From: Hyalangium versicolor
Lineage (GTDB): Bacteria > Myxococcota > Myxococcia > Myxococcales > Myxococcaceae
DNA length: 34,647 nucleotides
Direction of reading: 5' to 3'
NCBI RefSeq assembly: GCF_020103695.1
Contig: NZ_JAHXBF010000056.1
Span: forward strand, 1-34,647
Shown piece after piece: positions 7,930 through 16,289 of this stretch (the stretch's first letter is position 1; each line of letters opens with the position of its first letter). The notes under the pieces are model-generated. The model did not search any database. It was given only the letters and a program-made list of their open reading frames with translations, and was not told where the DNA came from. The position numbers were made by a program, and so were the translations under genes.

Positions 7930-8814
7930 TCACTTCCGCCAGGCGGGAGAGGCGGGGGAGAGGGCTCCCAGGTACAGCAGCGCGTCGTAGCCCCACGTCA
8001 CGGCCTCGGGCGTCTCGATGACACGCGACTCCGGGCCGAAGTCCTTGCCTGAGACGGGCACGGGCCCGCAGCTCGAGCCGCACATCCACGCAGTGCCGCC
8101 GCTCGTCTCCACGAGCAGGGTCTTCAGTGCCACTCCCTGTTTCGCCAGCCGCCACACCAGCGGGCGAGGGATCTTCACCTTCCGCGAGGCGTGGATGTTG
8201 CCGACGAGGAGCACCATGGGTTCCTCCGGAGCCTCGGCGCGCTTCTGGGCGACGATGGCCGCCATGTGCGAGTCCCGGTCCTGTCCCGCCGGGTCCCCCG
8301 TGGAGGGCACGTCCATGGTCAGCAGCCGGATGTCACGGCCGGCGGTGCGCAGCCGCCGCGCCTCGCGCAGCAGCCCGAGCATGCCCTCGCTGCTCCGGCC
8401 GTCCTGGTAGTCGCGGCGCCAGAAGGGCCCTTCGAGCAGCGCGGCCTCATCGCCCGTAGTGAGGAAGGCGTCCAGGCGCGGCTGCTCGTCCCGGGGGATC
8501 TCCAGCGTCAGCCACGTGGTCTTCCCACTCGCCGACACCGCGCACACCGTCTGCGCGACGATCCGGGGAATCTCCTGGGTCCCGTGCTGCTCCCCGATCA
8601 CGAGCAGTCCATCGGACATCCACCGATCGAGATCGATCAGGCTGTCTCCGCATGAGACCGTGGGCTTCGCGGGCTCAGGGGACCTGGCCGGCTTCTGGGA
8701 TTCCGCGATCACTCTTGGGGATGCGGCCTCCACCGTGTCCAGCTTTGGCGGAGCGGAACGGCACGCGATGCTCTGCAGCACGGAGAAGACGATCAGGCAG
8801 AGGGTTCGAGGCAT
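7930..8814 (-). CDS. ChaN/Tiki-like (GxxHG-motif) lipoprotein
   Basis: Predicted lipoprotein, 294 aa, with a signal sequence ending in lipobox SIAC (Cys18). Residues ~55-250 carry the hallmarks of the ChaN/EreA/Tiki superfamily: LLVIGEQHGTQE (GEQHGT 74-79), LEIPRDEQ, GPFW with downstream acidic residues, RLLTMDVP and VGNIHASR (205-211). In ChaN the fold binds haem; in EreA it hydrolyses macrolide lactones; in Tiki proteins it is a metalloprotease. The paired His and Glu suggest a metal or haem site, and I cannot choose among these roles. It converges on the porin gene with a 12-bp gap, and its start is 57 bp from the divergent thioredoxin-fold gene. Confidence 0.8.
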   Translation of the reverse strand: MPRTLCLIVFSVLQSIACRSAPPKLDTVEAASPRVIAESQKPARSPEPAKPTVSCGDSLIDLDRWMSDGLLVIGEQHGTQEIPRIVAQTVCAVSASGKTTWLTLEIPRDEQPRLDAFLTTGDEAALLEGPFWRRDYQDGRSSEGMLGLLREARRLRTAGRDIRLLTMDVPSTGDPAGQDRDSHMAAIVAQKRAEAPEEPMVLLVGNIHASRKVKIPRPLVWRLAKQGVALKTLLVETSGGTAWMCGSSCGPVPVSGKDFGPESRVIETPEAVTWGYDALLYLGALSPASPAWRK

Positions 8815-8871
8815 GCCGTCTTCATACCCGCAGGCCGCATAGAATGTGCCGCCCCTTCACCGAGGTTCCTC

Positions 8872-9525
8872 ATGCGTTTCACTCTCCTGCTGTGCGTGCT
8901 CGCTTCCACCCTGGCGCAGGCACAGCAGTCCTCGATGTCCTCACCGGCGCAGTCCAGCTCGCAGCCCGAGGAATCGAGCAGCAGTGCCGCCCCAGCGGAC
9001 AGCGTCCCTTCGGTGGTCAAGCTGGCCAGCCAGAAGGTCACCATCCCCGCGGCGCGCATTCCGCTCACGACACTCGATGGCAAGGAGGTCCACCTGGGCG
9101 ACTTCGACGCCAAGGTGGTGGTGGTGTCGCTCTGGGGCACCATCTCGCGCGACAACTCGTTCCTCGCGCAGTTGGAGATGCTCCGACAAAGTTACAAGGG
9201 AAAGAAGGACGTGGTCATCCTCGCCATCAACGTGGACCTGCCGAGGAACGCGGATGATGTGCAGGTGATCCGCGATGTGGCGAAGGAGATGGGCGCCACC
9301 TATCCCATGCTCATCGACAAGGAGCTGAAGCTCCTGGCGCTCGTCAACGAGAAGCTCCGCCCGACCGAGATGGAGCGCAACACGTTCCTGATCCCCCGCT
9401 TCCTCCTCTTCACCCAGAAGTTCGAGAAGATGGAACAGCCCCCGATGCCCACCGCCGAGGACGAGGCCGGGCAGGTGAAGGAACTGCGCAACGAGATCGA
9501 GAAGGTGCGGCTCCGCAAAAAGTGA
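8872..9525 (+). CDS. Exported thioredoxin-fold (TlpA/AhpC-like) protein lacking the CxxC
   Basis: Secreted or periplasmic protein, 217 aa. A signal peptide (residues 1-17, ending AQA) and a Ser/Gln-rich linker (18-48) precede a thioredoxin-like fold: TLDGKEVHLGDF, KVVVVSLWGT, VVILAINVD, YPMLIDK and FLIPRFLLFTQ. Where redox-active relatives have W-C-x-x-C, this protein reads W-G-T-I-S (residues 88-92), so both catalytic Cys are replaced. The cis-Pro loop (Pro175) is kept. It is therefore unlikely to be a thiol oxidoreductase and may bind a partner instead. The tail is charged and helical (VKELRNEIEKVRLRKK). GAGG precedes the ATG. The only Cys is in the signal peptide. Confidence 0.83.
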   Translation: MRFTLLLCVLASTLAQAQQSSMSSPAQSSSQPEESSSSAAPADSVPSVVKLASQKVTIPAARIPLTTLDGKEVHLGDFDAKVVVVSLWGTISRDNSFLAQLEMLRQSYKGKKDVVILAINVDLPRNADDVQVIRDVAKEMGATYPMLIDKELKLLALVNEKLRPTEMERNTFLIPRFLLFTQKFEKMEQPPMPTAEDEAGQVKELRNEIEKVRLRKK

Positions 9526-9724
9526 GTCACACGTTGGACGAAGTCCTGCCCGTTCACGCTGGGTGCGCTTCGAGGTGACGGTGAAAATGCACCCTGGAGA
9601 GAAGCCTTCCCTCGGAAGCCAACATCCGCGTCCCCTGCGCTTGCGAGTCCTGGGGTACCGGACGCAGAGTGGAGGGGATCCCAGCGCGGCATGAGCCGCG
9701 GGGAAGCCGAGGAGGAACGGGCCC

Positions 9725-10234
9725 TTGCCGCTGAACTTCTCCATGCTGGCGCGGAGCGCGCTGAACGATCCCGCGGGCTTCATCACGCAGGTGCGCGCAC
9801 CGCTGCTCATCTGGGAGACGCCTCCCGCTCAGGCGCACCAACTGGCCTGGGTGACTCAGCCCGGCGTGGCGCCGGAGCGCTCCTCGGCCTCCGAGCCCCT
9901 CATCTTCGAGGTGCGCAAGGGCGTGCATGCGCGGCCCTCGGGCCTGGGCTTCGGCATCACCGTGGGGCGCGCGGCCAACAACGACATCATGCTGGATGAC
10001 CCCACCGTGAGCCGCTTCCACGCCGCCTTCCAGCGAGAGGATCGCACCGGTGTGTGGCATCTGCACGATGCCGAGAGCCAGAACGGCACCTTCGTGGGGG
10101 ACGCCCTGGTGAATGCGCGCATCCCCGCGCCGCTCGCCAGTGGAGCCCGGCTGCGGTTCGGAGAGGTGAAGGTGCTCTTCCTCCTGCCCGAGGCCTTCGC
10201 GCCCTGGGTGCGGTCCCGCTCCCGGGAGTCCTGA
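9725..10234 (+). CDS. FHA-domain protein
   Basis: Small protein (169 aa from the TTG at 9725, which has GGAGGAA upstream; an alternative ATG is at 9743). The C-terminal half is a complete forkhead-associated domain: VGRAANNDIMLDD with Gly-Arg at 81-82, VSRFHA (95-100) and ESQNGTFVGD (117-126). These are the residues that bind phosphothreonine in known FHA domains. The N-terminal ~60 residues are not recognised. It should act as a cytoplasmic phospho-reader downstream of Ser/Thr kinases; the only kinase in the window is 21 kb away. It converges on the beta-barrel gene ending at 10316. Confidence 0.88.
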   Translation: MPLNFSMLARSALNDPAGFITQVRAPLLIWETPPAQAHQLAWVTQPGVAPERSSASEPLIFEVRKGVHARPSGLGFGITVGRAANNDIMLDDPTVSRFHAAFQREDRTGVWHLHDAESQNGTFVGDALVNARIPAPLASGARLRFGEVKVLFLLPEAFAPWVRSRSRES

Positions 10235-10243
10235 CCGTCTCCA

Positions 10244-10269
10244 GCTGTCAGCGCCCGTGCACTGACAGC
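10244..10269. terminator. Hairpin between convergent genes, possible bidirectional terminator
   Basis: GCTGTCAG (10244-10251) and CTGACAGC (10262-10269) are perfect complements around a 10-nt loop. The hairpin lies 9 bp after the FHA stop and 46 bp after the stop of the opposing gene. No T-tract follows on either strand, so a Rho-independent role is uncertain. Confidence 0.5.
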
Positions 10270-10315
10270 GGAACCACTCGGCAGAGCACCTGGGTCAGGA
10301 GGTGGAGTCGACCGG

Positions 10316-11275
10316 TTACTCCGTCTCCACCGGCTGCGTGTTCCTCGGGGTGGGGCGCGGGGGGCGCCAGCTCAAGGTCAGCCGGGCGTAGGGCGCGGGC
10401 CGGGTGGGGTTGTTCCCCAGGTTCAGGGGATCCCGGTGCTTGTCGAGCAGCGCGTGGTCGTTGAGCACGTCGAGCCCGATGGAGGTGTTCAGCCAGAGGC
10501 TCCCGCTGCCCAGCCGGATGTTGGCGGTGGGGGCGAAACGCAGCGAAGTGGACCGCACGTAGTACGCCCCCAGCGCGCGTCCTTCTTCTGGAAGCAGCGC
10601 GTGGAAGACCTGCTGCTCGAAGACACCGATGAGGCCCAGCTCCAGCGTGTCCCCGATCTTCCTCAGCAGGGTGAACCGGGGCACACCGAGCTCCACGATG
10701 TAGCCCTCCTTGCGATAGACGAAGCTCAGCATGGGGATGACGGGAGTGAAATCGAAGGGCCACAACGCGACGAGCCCGAAGGTGAGCTTCTTGTCGGGGT
10801 CTCCGCCGATCTTGTAGTTCGCCATGGCGTAGCCCACCCACGTGGTGTCCATGCCGGGATCGAACGAGCCTCGGAAGTCGGTGCGCGTGCTGCCGACGGC
10901 TCCCGCGATGATCAGCCACCGGGGCGTGACGGGCCGGATCAGCGAGAGCCCGAGCTGGAGGCGGTAGAAGCTGCGGCTGAGTTGGTTCTCCGGGACGTTT
11001 GCCAGGACTCCCTGCTGCTCCAGCCCGAACCGGTAGGTTTCGAATCCCAGGGATGGCAGGAGGATGGACTTGCCCAGGAAGACGGGGGGCAAGGGGAGCC
11101 GGAGATCCAGCTGCCAGCGCTCGTCGAGCTTCCCGCCCTGCGTGCCAATGGCGGTACCGCGCCCGACGGAGATGCCGATGTAAGCGCGATCCTCCGAGGT
11201 CTGTGCACACGCCGCGCTGGCGAGCAGGAGCGCGGAGGCAACCACGAGTCCGGGCACCGGGGATGACACAGCCAA
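10316..11275 (-). CDS. Outer-membrane beta-barrel protein (DUF6268-like)
   Basis: Predicted outer-membrane barrel, 319 aa from a TTG at 11275 that has AGGA 9 nt upstream; GTG codons at 11299 and 11269 are alternatives. A signal peptide (PGLVVASALLLASAACAQ) precedes repeated amphipathic strands rich in aromatic and Gly residues, such as GYAMANYKIGG, KKLTFGLVALWPFDF, VPRFTLLRKIG and SSIGL-like segments. The C-terminus has the barrel strand APYARLTLSWRPP followed by a short Pro-rich tail. The general look matches DUF6268-type barrels, though I cannot confirm the family. It is divergent from the molybdenum hydroxylase operon, sharing a 158-bp promoter region. Confidence 0.72.
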   Translation of the reverse strand: MAVSSPVPGLVVASALLLASAACAQTSEDRAYIGISVGRGTAIGTQGGKLDERWQLDLRLPLPPVFLGKSILLPSLGFETYRFGLEQQGVLANVPENQLSRSFYRLQLGLSLIRPVTPRWLIIAGAVGSTRTDFRGSFDPGMDTTWVGYAMANYKIGGDPDKKLTFGLVALWPFDFTPVIPMLSFVYRKEGYIVELGVPRFTLLRKIGDTLELGLIGVFEQQVFHALLPEEGRALGAYYVRSTSLRFAPTANIRLGSGSLWLNTSIGLDVLNDHALLDKHRDPLNLGNNPTRPAPYARLTLSWRPPRPTPRNTQPVETE

Positions 11276-11344
11276 TTCACACCGTCCTTTCGTGTGCACG
11301 GAGAGTGTACCGCATCCGCCACTCGGGAAGTTGGGAGGTTCGCG

Positions 11345-11378
11345 GCGGAACGGTTGGAAACTTCTTCAGCCGTTCGCC
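11345..11378. promoter_or_regulatory. Inverted repeat in the divergent promoter of the beta-barrel and pao genes
   Basis: CGGAACGG-type left arm (11345-11353) pairs with CCGTTCGCC (11370-11378), about 9 bp with one bulged base, around a 16-nt spacer. It sits between the divergent beta-barrel gene and paoA-like gene, ~55 bp before the latter's ATG. It is a candidate operator; no known regulator motif is recognised. Confidence 0.4.
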
Positions 11379-11433
11379 CCGTTCCTGCCTGCCATCCCAG
11401 GACTGAAGTTGAGAGGGATCGGGAGGCGCACAC

Positions 11434-11970
11434 ATGAAGACATCTGCGAAGGAGCCAGCGGCGGAGGATCCGCCCTGGGAGGTGCCTGCGAAGCAGCGGC
11501 TCTCCCTGCGGATCAATGGGGTGGAGAAGCAGTTGGACGTGGCGCCGTGGACCACCCTGTTGGATCTGCTGCGCGAGCAACTCGGGCTCACGGGCACGAA
11601 GAAGGGCTGTGATCACGGCCAGTGCGGCGCGTGCACCGTCCTGGTGGGCGGCAAGCGCATCAACTCCTGTCTGACGCTGGCGCTCATGCAGGAAGGCCAC
11701 GAGGTGACGACGATCGAGGGCCTGTCCAAGGGTGACGCGCTCCATCCGCTCCAGGAGGCCTTCATCGAGCAGGATGCGTTCCAGTGCGGCTACTGCACCC
11801 CCGGGCAGATCTGTTCGGCGATGGGGCTGCTGGCGGAGGGGCGGGCCCGGACGGAGACGGAGATCCGCGAGCTGATGAGCGGCAACCTCTGCCGCTGCGG
11901 CGCCTATCCCAACATCCTGGCCGCCATCCAACAGGCGATGGGGAAGGGCGAAGGAGGAGGGACGCCATGA
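11434..11970 (+). CDS. paoA: (2Fe-2S) subunit of a molybdenum hydroxylase (PaoA/YagT type)
   Basis: Small electron-transfer subunit of an aldehyde oxidoreductase/xanthine dehydrogenase-family enzyme, 178 aa. A plant-ferredoxin-type [2Fe-2S] site has Cys59, Cys64, Cys67 and Cys79 (GCDHGQCGAC then NSC). The second [2Fe-2S] site has Cys118, Cys121, Cys153 and Cys155 (QCGYCTPGQ, LCRCGAYP). The N-terminal ~20 residues are charged and Pro-rich and show no twin-Arg Tat signal. Escherichia coli PaoA is Tat-exported, so this enzyme is probably cytoplasmic. GGGAGG lies 7 nt before the ATG. The stop overlaps the next start (ATGA), so synthesis is coupled. Confidence 0.93.
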   Translation: MKTSAKEPAAEDPPWEVPAKQRLSLRINGVEKQLDVAPWTTLLDLLREQLGLTGTKKGCDHGQCGACTVLVGGKRINSCLTLALMQEGHEVTTIEGLSKGDALHPLQEAFIEQDAFQCGYCTPGQICSAMGLLAEGRARTETEIRELMSGNLCRCGAYPNILAAIQQAMGKGEGGGTP

Positions 11971-12962
11971 ACCGCTTTTCCTATATGCGCGCGGAGACCG
12001 TCCGCGAGGCCGTGGAGCTGGCCGGGAAGAACCCCACGGCCCGGTTCATCGGCGGGGGGACCAACCTCCTCGATCTGATGAAGGAGAACGTCTCTCGGCC
12101 CAGCCAGCTGATCGACATCACCCGCCTGCCCCTGAAGCAGGTGGAGGACACAGAGGCCGGCGGCCTGAGGATCGGCGCGCTCGTCACGAACTCGGAGGTG
12201 GCCTACCACGAGCAGGTGGAGCGCAGATACCCGCTGCTCTCGAAGGCCATCCTGGCCGGCGCTTCGGCGCAGCTGCGCAACATGGCGACGACGGGCGGCA
12301 ACCTGCTCCAGCGCACCCGCTGTTACTACTTCTACGATGTGGGCACGCCCTGCAACAAACGCGAGCCCGGTTCGGGGTGCGGCGCGAAGGCGGGCTTCAA
12401 CCGCATGCACGCGATCCTGGGCACGAGCGAGCAGTGCATCGCCACCCACCCGTCGGACATGTGCGTGGCGCTGGCGGCGCTGGAGGCCACTGTCCACGTG
12501 ACGGGCAAGCACGGCGAGCGCGCGATCCCCTTCGCCGAGTTCCACCGGCTCCCCGGGAACACACCGCACGTGGACACGAACCTGCGGCCGGACGAGCTCA
12601 TCACCGCCGTGGAATTGCCTCCCGAGGGCTTTGCCCGGCACCACGCCTACCTCAAGGTCCGGGATCGCGAGTCCTATGCCTTCGCGCTGGTCTCGGTGGC
12701 CGCCGCGTTGGTGCTGGAGAGAGGTCAGATCCGGACGGCGCGGATTGCCCTGGGCGGCGTGGCGCACAAGCCCTGGAGGGATCTGGAAGCCGAGGCGCGG
12801 TTGATCGGTCAGCCCGCCACGCGGGAGAACTTCCAGGCCGTGGCCGAGGCGCTCGTCCGCGGGGCGAAGGGCTCTGGCCACAACACCTTCAAGATCGAGC
12901 TGGCGAAGCGGACCGTGGTGCGCGCCCTGGCACAGGCCTCGGGGCTGGAGGAACAGCGATGA
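11967..12962 (+). CDS. paoB: FAD-binding subunit of the molybdenum hydroxylase (PaoB/YagS type)
   Basis: Medium subunit, 331 aa, passing electrons between the Fe-S clusters and FAD. The FAD-binding signature is FIGGGTNLLDLM (28-39), and TTGGNLLQRT (108-117) contacts the flavin. An insertion typical of PaoB carries four Cys (119, 129, 138, 157) in RCYYF, PCNKREPGSGC and QCIATHPSDMC, matching the extra [4Fe-4S] cluster of the PaoABC subfamily. The CO-dehydrogenase-flavoprotein C-terminal domain follows (KVRDRESYAFALVSVA). AAGGAGGAGG precedes the ATG at 11967, which overlaps the paoA stop; its own TGA overlaps the next ATG. Confidence 0.93.
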   Translation: MNRFSYMRAETVREAVELAGKNPTARFIGGGTNLLDLMKENVSRPSQLIDITRLPLKQVEDTEAGGLRIGALVTNSEVAYHEQVERRYPLLSKAILAGASAQLRNMATTGGNLLQRTRCYYFYDVGTPCNKREPGSGCGAKAGFNRMHAILGTSEQCIATHPSDMCVALAALEATVHVTGKHGERAIPFAEFHRLPGNTPHVDTNLRPDELITAVELPPEGFARHHAYLKVRDRESYAFALVSVAAALVLERGQIRTARIALGGVAHKPWRDLEAEARLIGQPATRENFQAVAEALVRGAKGSGHNTFKIELAKRTVVRALAQASGLEEQR

Positions 12963-15190
12963 CGACTCCTCTCAAGCCGCTCGGACAGCCGGTCAGCCGT
13001 GTGGATGGACGCGCCAAGGTGACGGGCGAGGCTCGGTACTCCGGTGAGTTTCAGGTCCCGGGGCTCGTCTATGGCCAGGTGGTGTCGAGCACCATCGCCC
13101 GAGGGCGCATCAAATCGATCGATGCGAGCGAGGCGCTCCGGCTGCCGGGAGTGCTGCAGGTCTTCACCCACGAGAACCGGCCTCGCCAGGCGTGGTTCGA
13201 TCGGAAGTACCGGGACGATGATGCTCCGTCGGGCTCGCCCTTCCGGCCGCTGCATGATGAGAAGATCGTCTACAGCGGCCAGCCTGTGGCGCTCGTTGTT
13301 GCCGAGACGTTCGAGCTCGCCCGCTATGCGGCCACGCTCGTCAGCGTCGAGTACGATTCCCACTCCCACCAGACGGATCTGCGTTCGCAGCGCGAGAAGG
13401 CGTATGCGCCTGATCAGGGCAAGGGCGGCTTCGAGCCGCCTCCGAAGCCACGGGGCCACGCGGACAAGGCCTTGAAGAAGGCCGCTGTGCGGATCGACGC
13501 GGAATACGAGACTCCCGTCGAGCACCACAACCCGATGGAGCCGCACGCCTCCACGGTCATCTACGAGAGCAATGGCTCGCTCACCGTCTACGACAAGACG
13601 CAGGGCGTGCAGAACACGCAGACGTACGTGTCGAACGTGTTCGATCTCCCCAAGGAGCGGGTGCATGTCCGCTCGCCCTTCGTGGGGGGAGCGTTTGGCT
13701 CGGGGCTCCGGCCGCAGTACCAGCTCTTCCTGGCGGTGATGGCGGCGCTCGAGCTGAAGCGCTCGGTGCGGGTCACGCTGTCCCGAGAGCAGATGTTCAC
13801 CTTCGGCCACCGCCCGACGACGTTGCAGCGGGTGGCGCTCGGAGCCGCGGCGGACGGTGCGCTCGAAGCCATCATCCACGAGGCCGTCTCCGAGACGTCC
13901 CGCTTCGAGGACTACATCGAGGTGGTCGTCAACTGGGCGGGGATGCTCTACCGGTGCAACAACGTCCGGTTCGACTACAAGCTGGCCCAGTTGGACTGCT
14001 ACACGCCCGTGGACATGCGTGCGCCGGGAGCGGCCGTGGGGGTCTACGCGCTGGAGTGCGCGATGGATGAGCTGGCCCACCAGTTGGGTATGGATCCCGT
14101 CGCGCTGCGCCTGAAGAACTACACGGATCGGGACCAGAACAAGGACAAGCCCTTCTCGAGCAAGGAGCTGCGTGCCTGCTACGAGCAGGGAGCGGAGCGG
14201 TTCGGCTGGGCCCGGAGGAGCGCGGCTCCCCGCTCGATGCGCGATGGCCACCACCTCGTGGGCTGGGGTATGGCCACGGGGATCTGGGAGGCGATGCAGC
14301 AGCCCGCGAGCGCGAAGGCCGTGCTGGGCATCGACGGCAAGCTCACCGTCAGCAGCGCGACCTCCGACATTGGCACGGGCACCTATACGGTGATGACCCA
14401 GATCGCCGCGGACACGCTGGGGCTGCGCATCCAGGATGTGACGTTCCAGCTCGGGGACTCCTCGCTGCCCATGTCTCCTGTCGAGGGTGGTTCATGGACG
14501 GTGGCGTCCGTGGGCACGGCGGTGAAGGAGGTGTGCGAGAAGATCCGCGACCAGCTGTTCAAGTTCGCCAAGAAGATGAAGGGCTCTCCGTTGGGCAAGG
14601 CGAGCCTGGAGGAAGTGACCTTCGCGGACGGGAAGATCCGGCTGACGGAGGAGCCTTCCCAGGCGGTGTCGCTGGTGGAGGCCATGCGGCATGGAGGCGT
14701 CCTCAGCCTCGAGGAGAAGGTGCTGGCCACTCCGAGCGCGAAGCAGCAGGCGTACAGCCGGAGCACCCACTCCGCGGTGTTCGCGGAGGTGAAGGTGGAC
14801 GAGGAGCTTGGAACGGTGCGTGTCTCGCGCGTGGTCAGCGCCATCGCGGGAGGCCGGGTCCTGAATCCGAAGACCGCGCGCAGCCAGATCATCGGCGGGG
14901 TGGTCTGGGGGATCGGGATGGCGCTGGAGGAGGAGACGGTGATCGATCAGAAGCTCGGGCGCTTCATCAACCACAACCTGGGCGAGTACCACATCCCGGT
15001 GCACGCGGATGTGAAGGGGATCGACGTCATCTTCGTGGAGGAGGAGGACACGATCGTCAACCCGCTGGGAGCCAAGGGGCTGGGAGAGATCGGCATCGTG
15101 GGCGTGGCGGCGGCCATCTCCAATGCCGTGTTCCACGCGACGGGAAGACGCGTTCGAAGCCTGCCGATCACCCTCGACAAGCTGCTGTGA
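12959..15190 (+). CDS. paoC: Molybdopterin-binding catalytic subunit (PaoC/YagR type)
   Basis: Large subunit of the enzyme, 743 aa, carrying the Mo cofactor and the substrate site. It hydroxylates aldehydes to acids, or related N-heterocycles, using water as oxygen donor. Domains in order: the a/b hammerhead (VDGRAKVTGEARYSGEF), then Moco-binding domains with FVGGAFGSGLR, the substrate-pocket Arg in DMRAPGAAVG, and the catalytic Glu (~710) in GLGEIGIVG. The ATG at 12959 overlaps the paoB TGA. No PaoD/XdhC-type Moco-insertion chaperone follows; a convergent AKR lies 45 bp away. The substrate (aromatic aldehydes in E. coli) is not proven here. Confidence 0.93.
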   Translation: MTTPLKPLGQPVSRVDGRAKVTGEARYSGEFQVPGLVYGQVVSSTIARGRIKSIDASEALRLPGVLQVFTHENRPRQAWFDRKYRDDDAPSGSPFRPLHDEKIVYSGQPVALVVAETFELARYAATLVSVEYDSHSHQTDLRSQREKAYAPDQGKGGFEPPPKPRGHADKALKKAAVRIDAEYETPVEHHNPMEPHASTVIYESNGSLTVYDKTQGVQNTQTYVSNVFDLPKERVHVRSPFVGGAFGSGLRPQYQLFLAVMAALELKRSVRVTLSREQMFTFGHRPTTLQRVALGAAADGALEAIIHEAVSETSRFEDYIEVVVNWAGMLYRCNNVRFDYKLAQLDCYTPVDMRAPGAAVGVYALECAMDELAHQLGMDPVALRLKNYTDRDQNKDKPFSSKELRACYEQGAERFGWARRSAAPRSMRDGHHLVGWGMATGIWEAMQQPASAKAVLGIDGKLTVSSATSDIGTGTYTVMTQIAADTLGLRIQDVTFQLGDSSLPMSPVEGGSWTVASVGTAVKEVCEKIRDQLFKFAKKMKGSPLGKASLEEVTFADGKIRLTEEPSQAVSLVEAMRHGGVLSLEEKVLATPSAKQQAYSRSTHSAVFAEVKVDEELGTVRVSRVVSAIAGGRVLNPKTARSQIIGGVVWGIGMALEEETVIDQKLGRFINHNLGEYHIPVHADVKGIDVIFVEEEDTIVNPLGAKGLGEIGIVGVAAAISNAVFHATGRRVRSLPITLDKLL

Positions 15191-15235
15191 GGGCTCGGCA
15201 GGGGAGCGGTCTTCCCGTGGCTCGGGGGCGCGGGG

Positions 15236-16228
15236 CTACTTGCTCGGAGTTGGGGCGTGCTCCGGCAGGATCCGCTCCTGCTTCAGCGTCTGCCAGAATG
15301 CGGAGGGGATGGGCTGACGCATCAGCTCCGCGTTCTGGCGCACGCGCTCGGCGTTCTTGGCGCCGGGGATGACCGAGGCCACCACGGGATGGGCGGCGCA
15401 GAACTGCAGGGCCGCCGCCCTGATGTCCACCCCGTGTTGCTTGCACAGCGCGGCGATCCGGTCACGCGCGGCCACGAGCTGAGGCGGGGCATCCGCGTAC
15501 TCGAACTGGTTGCCGCCCGCGAGCAAGCCGGAGTTGTAGGGGCCTCCCACGACGACCTTCACGCCGCGCGAGGCGCAGGCGGGGAACAGCGTGTCGAGCG
15601 CGGTGAGATCCAACAGGCTGTAGCGGCCGGCGAGCAGGAACACATCGGGGTCCGACTGCTCCAGGGCTTTCTGGCAGGCCTCGACGCGGTTCACCCCCAG
15701 GCCCCAGGCGCGGATGACGCCCTCGTCGCGCAGACGGGTGAGCGCTTTCGCCGCGCCGTTCATCGCGGTGGCGAAGACTTCGGTCCAGGCCGAGCCGTGG
15801 TGATCCTCGGCCAGGTCATGGATGTAGACGATGTCGATGCGCCCCACCGCCATGCGGTGCAGGCTGTGCTCGATGGAGCGGAGGGTGCCGTCGGCGGAGT
15901 AGTCGAAGCTCGCCCGGAAGGGCAGGACGCCGAGGAAGGGCCCCAGGTTCTCGGGAGCCTTGGGATCGGGAGTCAGCATCCGGCCGACCTTGGTGGACAG
16001 GACGTAGTCATCCCGCTTGAAGCGGCGGAGCGCGTGGCCGAAGCGGTGCTCGGACAGACCGGCCCCGTACATGGGGGCCGTGTCGAAGTAGCGGATACCG
16101 GTCTCCCAGGCGGCGAGCAGCGCACCTTCGGCCGTTGCGTCGTCGACTCGGGCGAACATGTTGCCCAGGGGCGCACCGCCAAAACCCATGGGACCGGGGG
16201 GAACGAAGCGTTTCGATGTCTCGGGCAT
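15236..16228 (-). CDS. Aldo/keto reductase (D-threo-aldose 1-dehydrogenase-like)
   Basis: NAD(P)-dependent oxidoreductase of 330 aa, cytoplasmic. The tetrad is visible as Asp and Tyr in YFDTAPMYGAG, Lys in LSTKVGR and His in VYIHDL. The sequence GLSEHRFGHALR and the late VASVIPGAKNAERVRQN match the subfamily that includes D-threo-aldose (L-fucose) 1-dehydrogenase and pyridoxal 4-dehydrogenase. Exact substrate is uncertain. It is tandem with, and downstream of, the chitinase gene (61 bp), and converges on paoC. A hairpin at 16244-16262 separates it from the chitinase, so it may have its own promoter. Confidence 0.9.
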   Translation of the reverse strand: MPETSKRFVPPGPMGFGGAPLGNMFARVDDATAEGALLAAWETGIRYFDTAPMYGAGLSEHRFGHALRRFKRDDYVLSTKVGRMLTPDPKAPENLGPFLGVLPFRASFDYSADGTLRSIEHSLHRMAVGRIDIVYIHDLAEDHHGSAWTEVFATAMNGAAKALTRLRDEGVIRAWGLGVNRVEACQKALEQSDPDVFLLAGRYSLLDLTALDTLFPACASRGVKVVVGGPYNSGLLAGGNQFEYADAPPQLVAARDRIAALCKQHGVDIRAAALQFCAAHPVVASVIPGAKNAERVRQNAELMRQPIPSAFWQTLKQERILPEHAPTPSK

Positions 16229-16243
16229 GGCGAAGAGCAGTAC

Positions 16244-16262
16244 CGAAGGTCGCTGCCCTTCG
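16244..16262 (-). terminator. Hairpin between chitinase and aldo/keto reductase genes
   Basis: CGAAGG (16244-16249) and CCTTCG (16257-16262) pair around a 7-nt loop, 28 bp downstream of the chitinase stop on the minus strand. No T-tract follows, so attenuation or partial termination is only a possibility. Confidence 0.35.
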
Positions 16263-16289
16263 CCACCCGATTGATGAGGCCGCTGTCGC

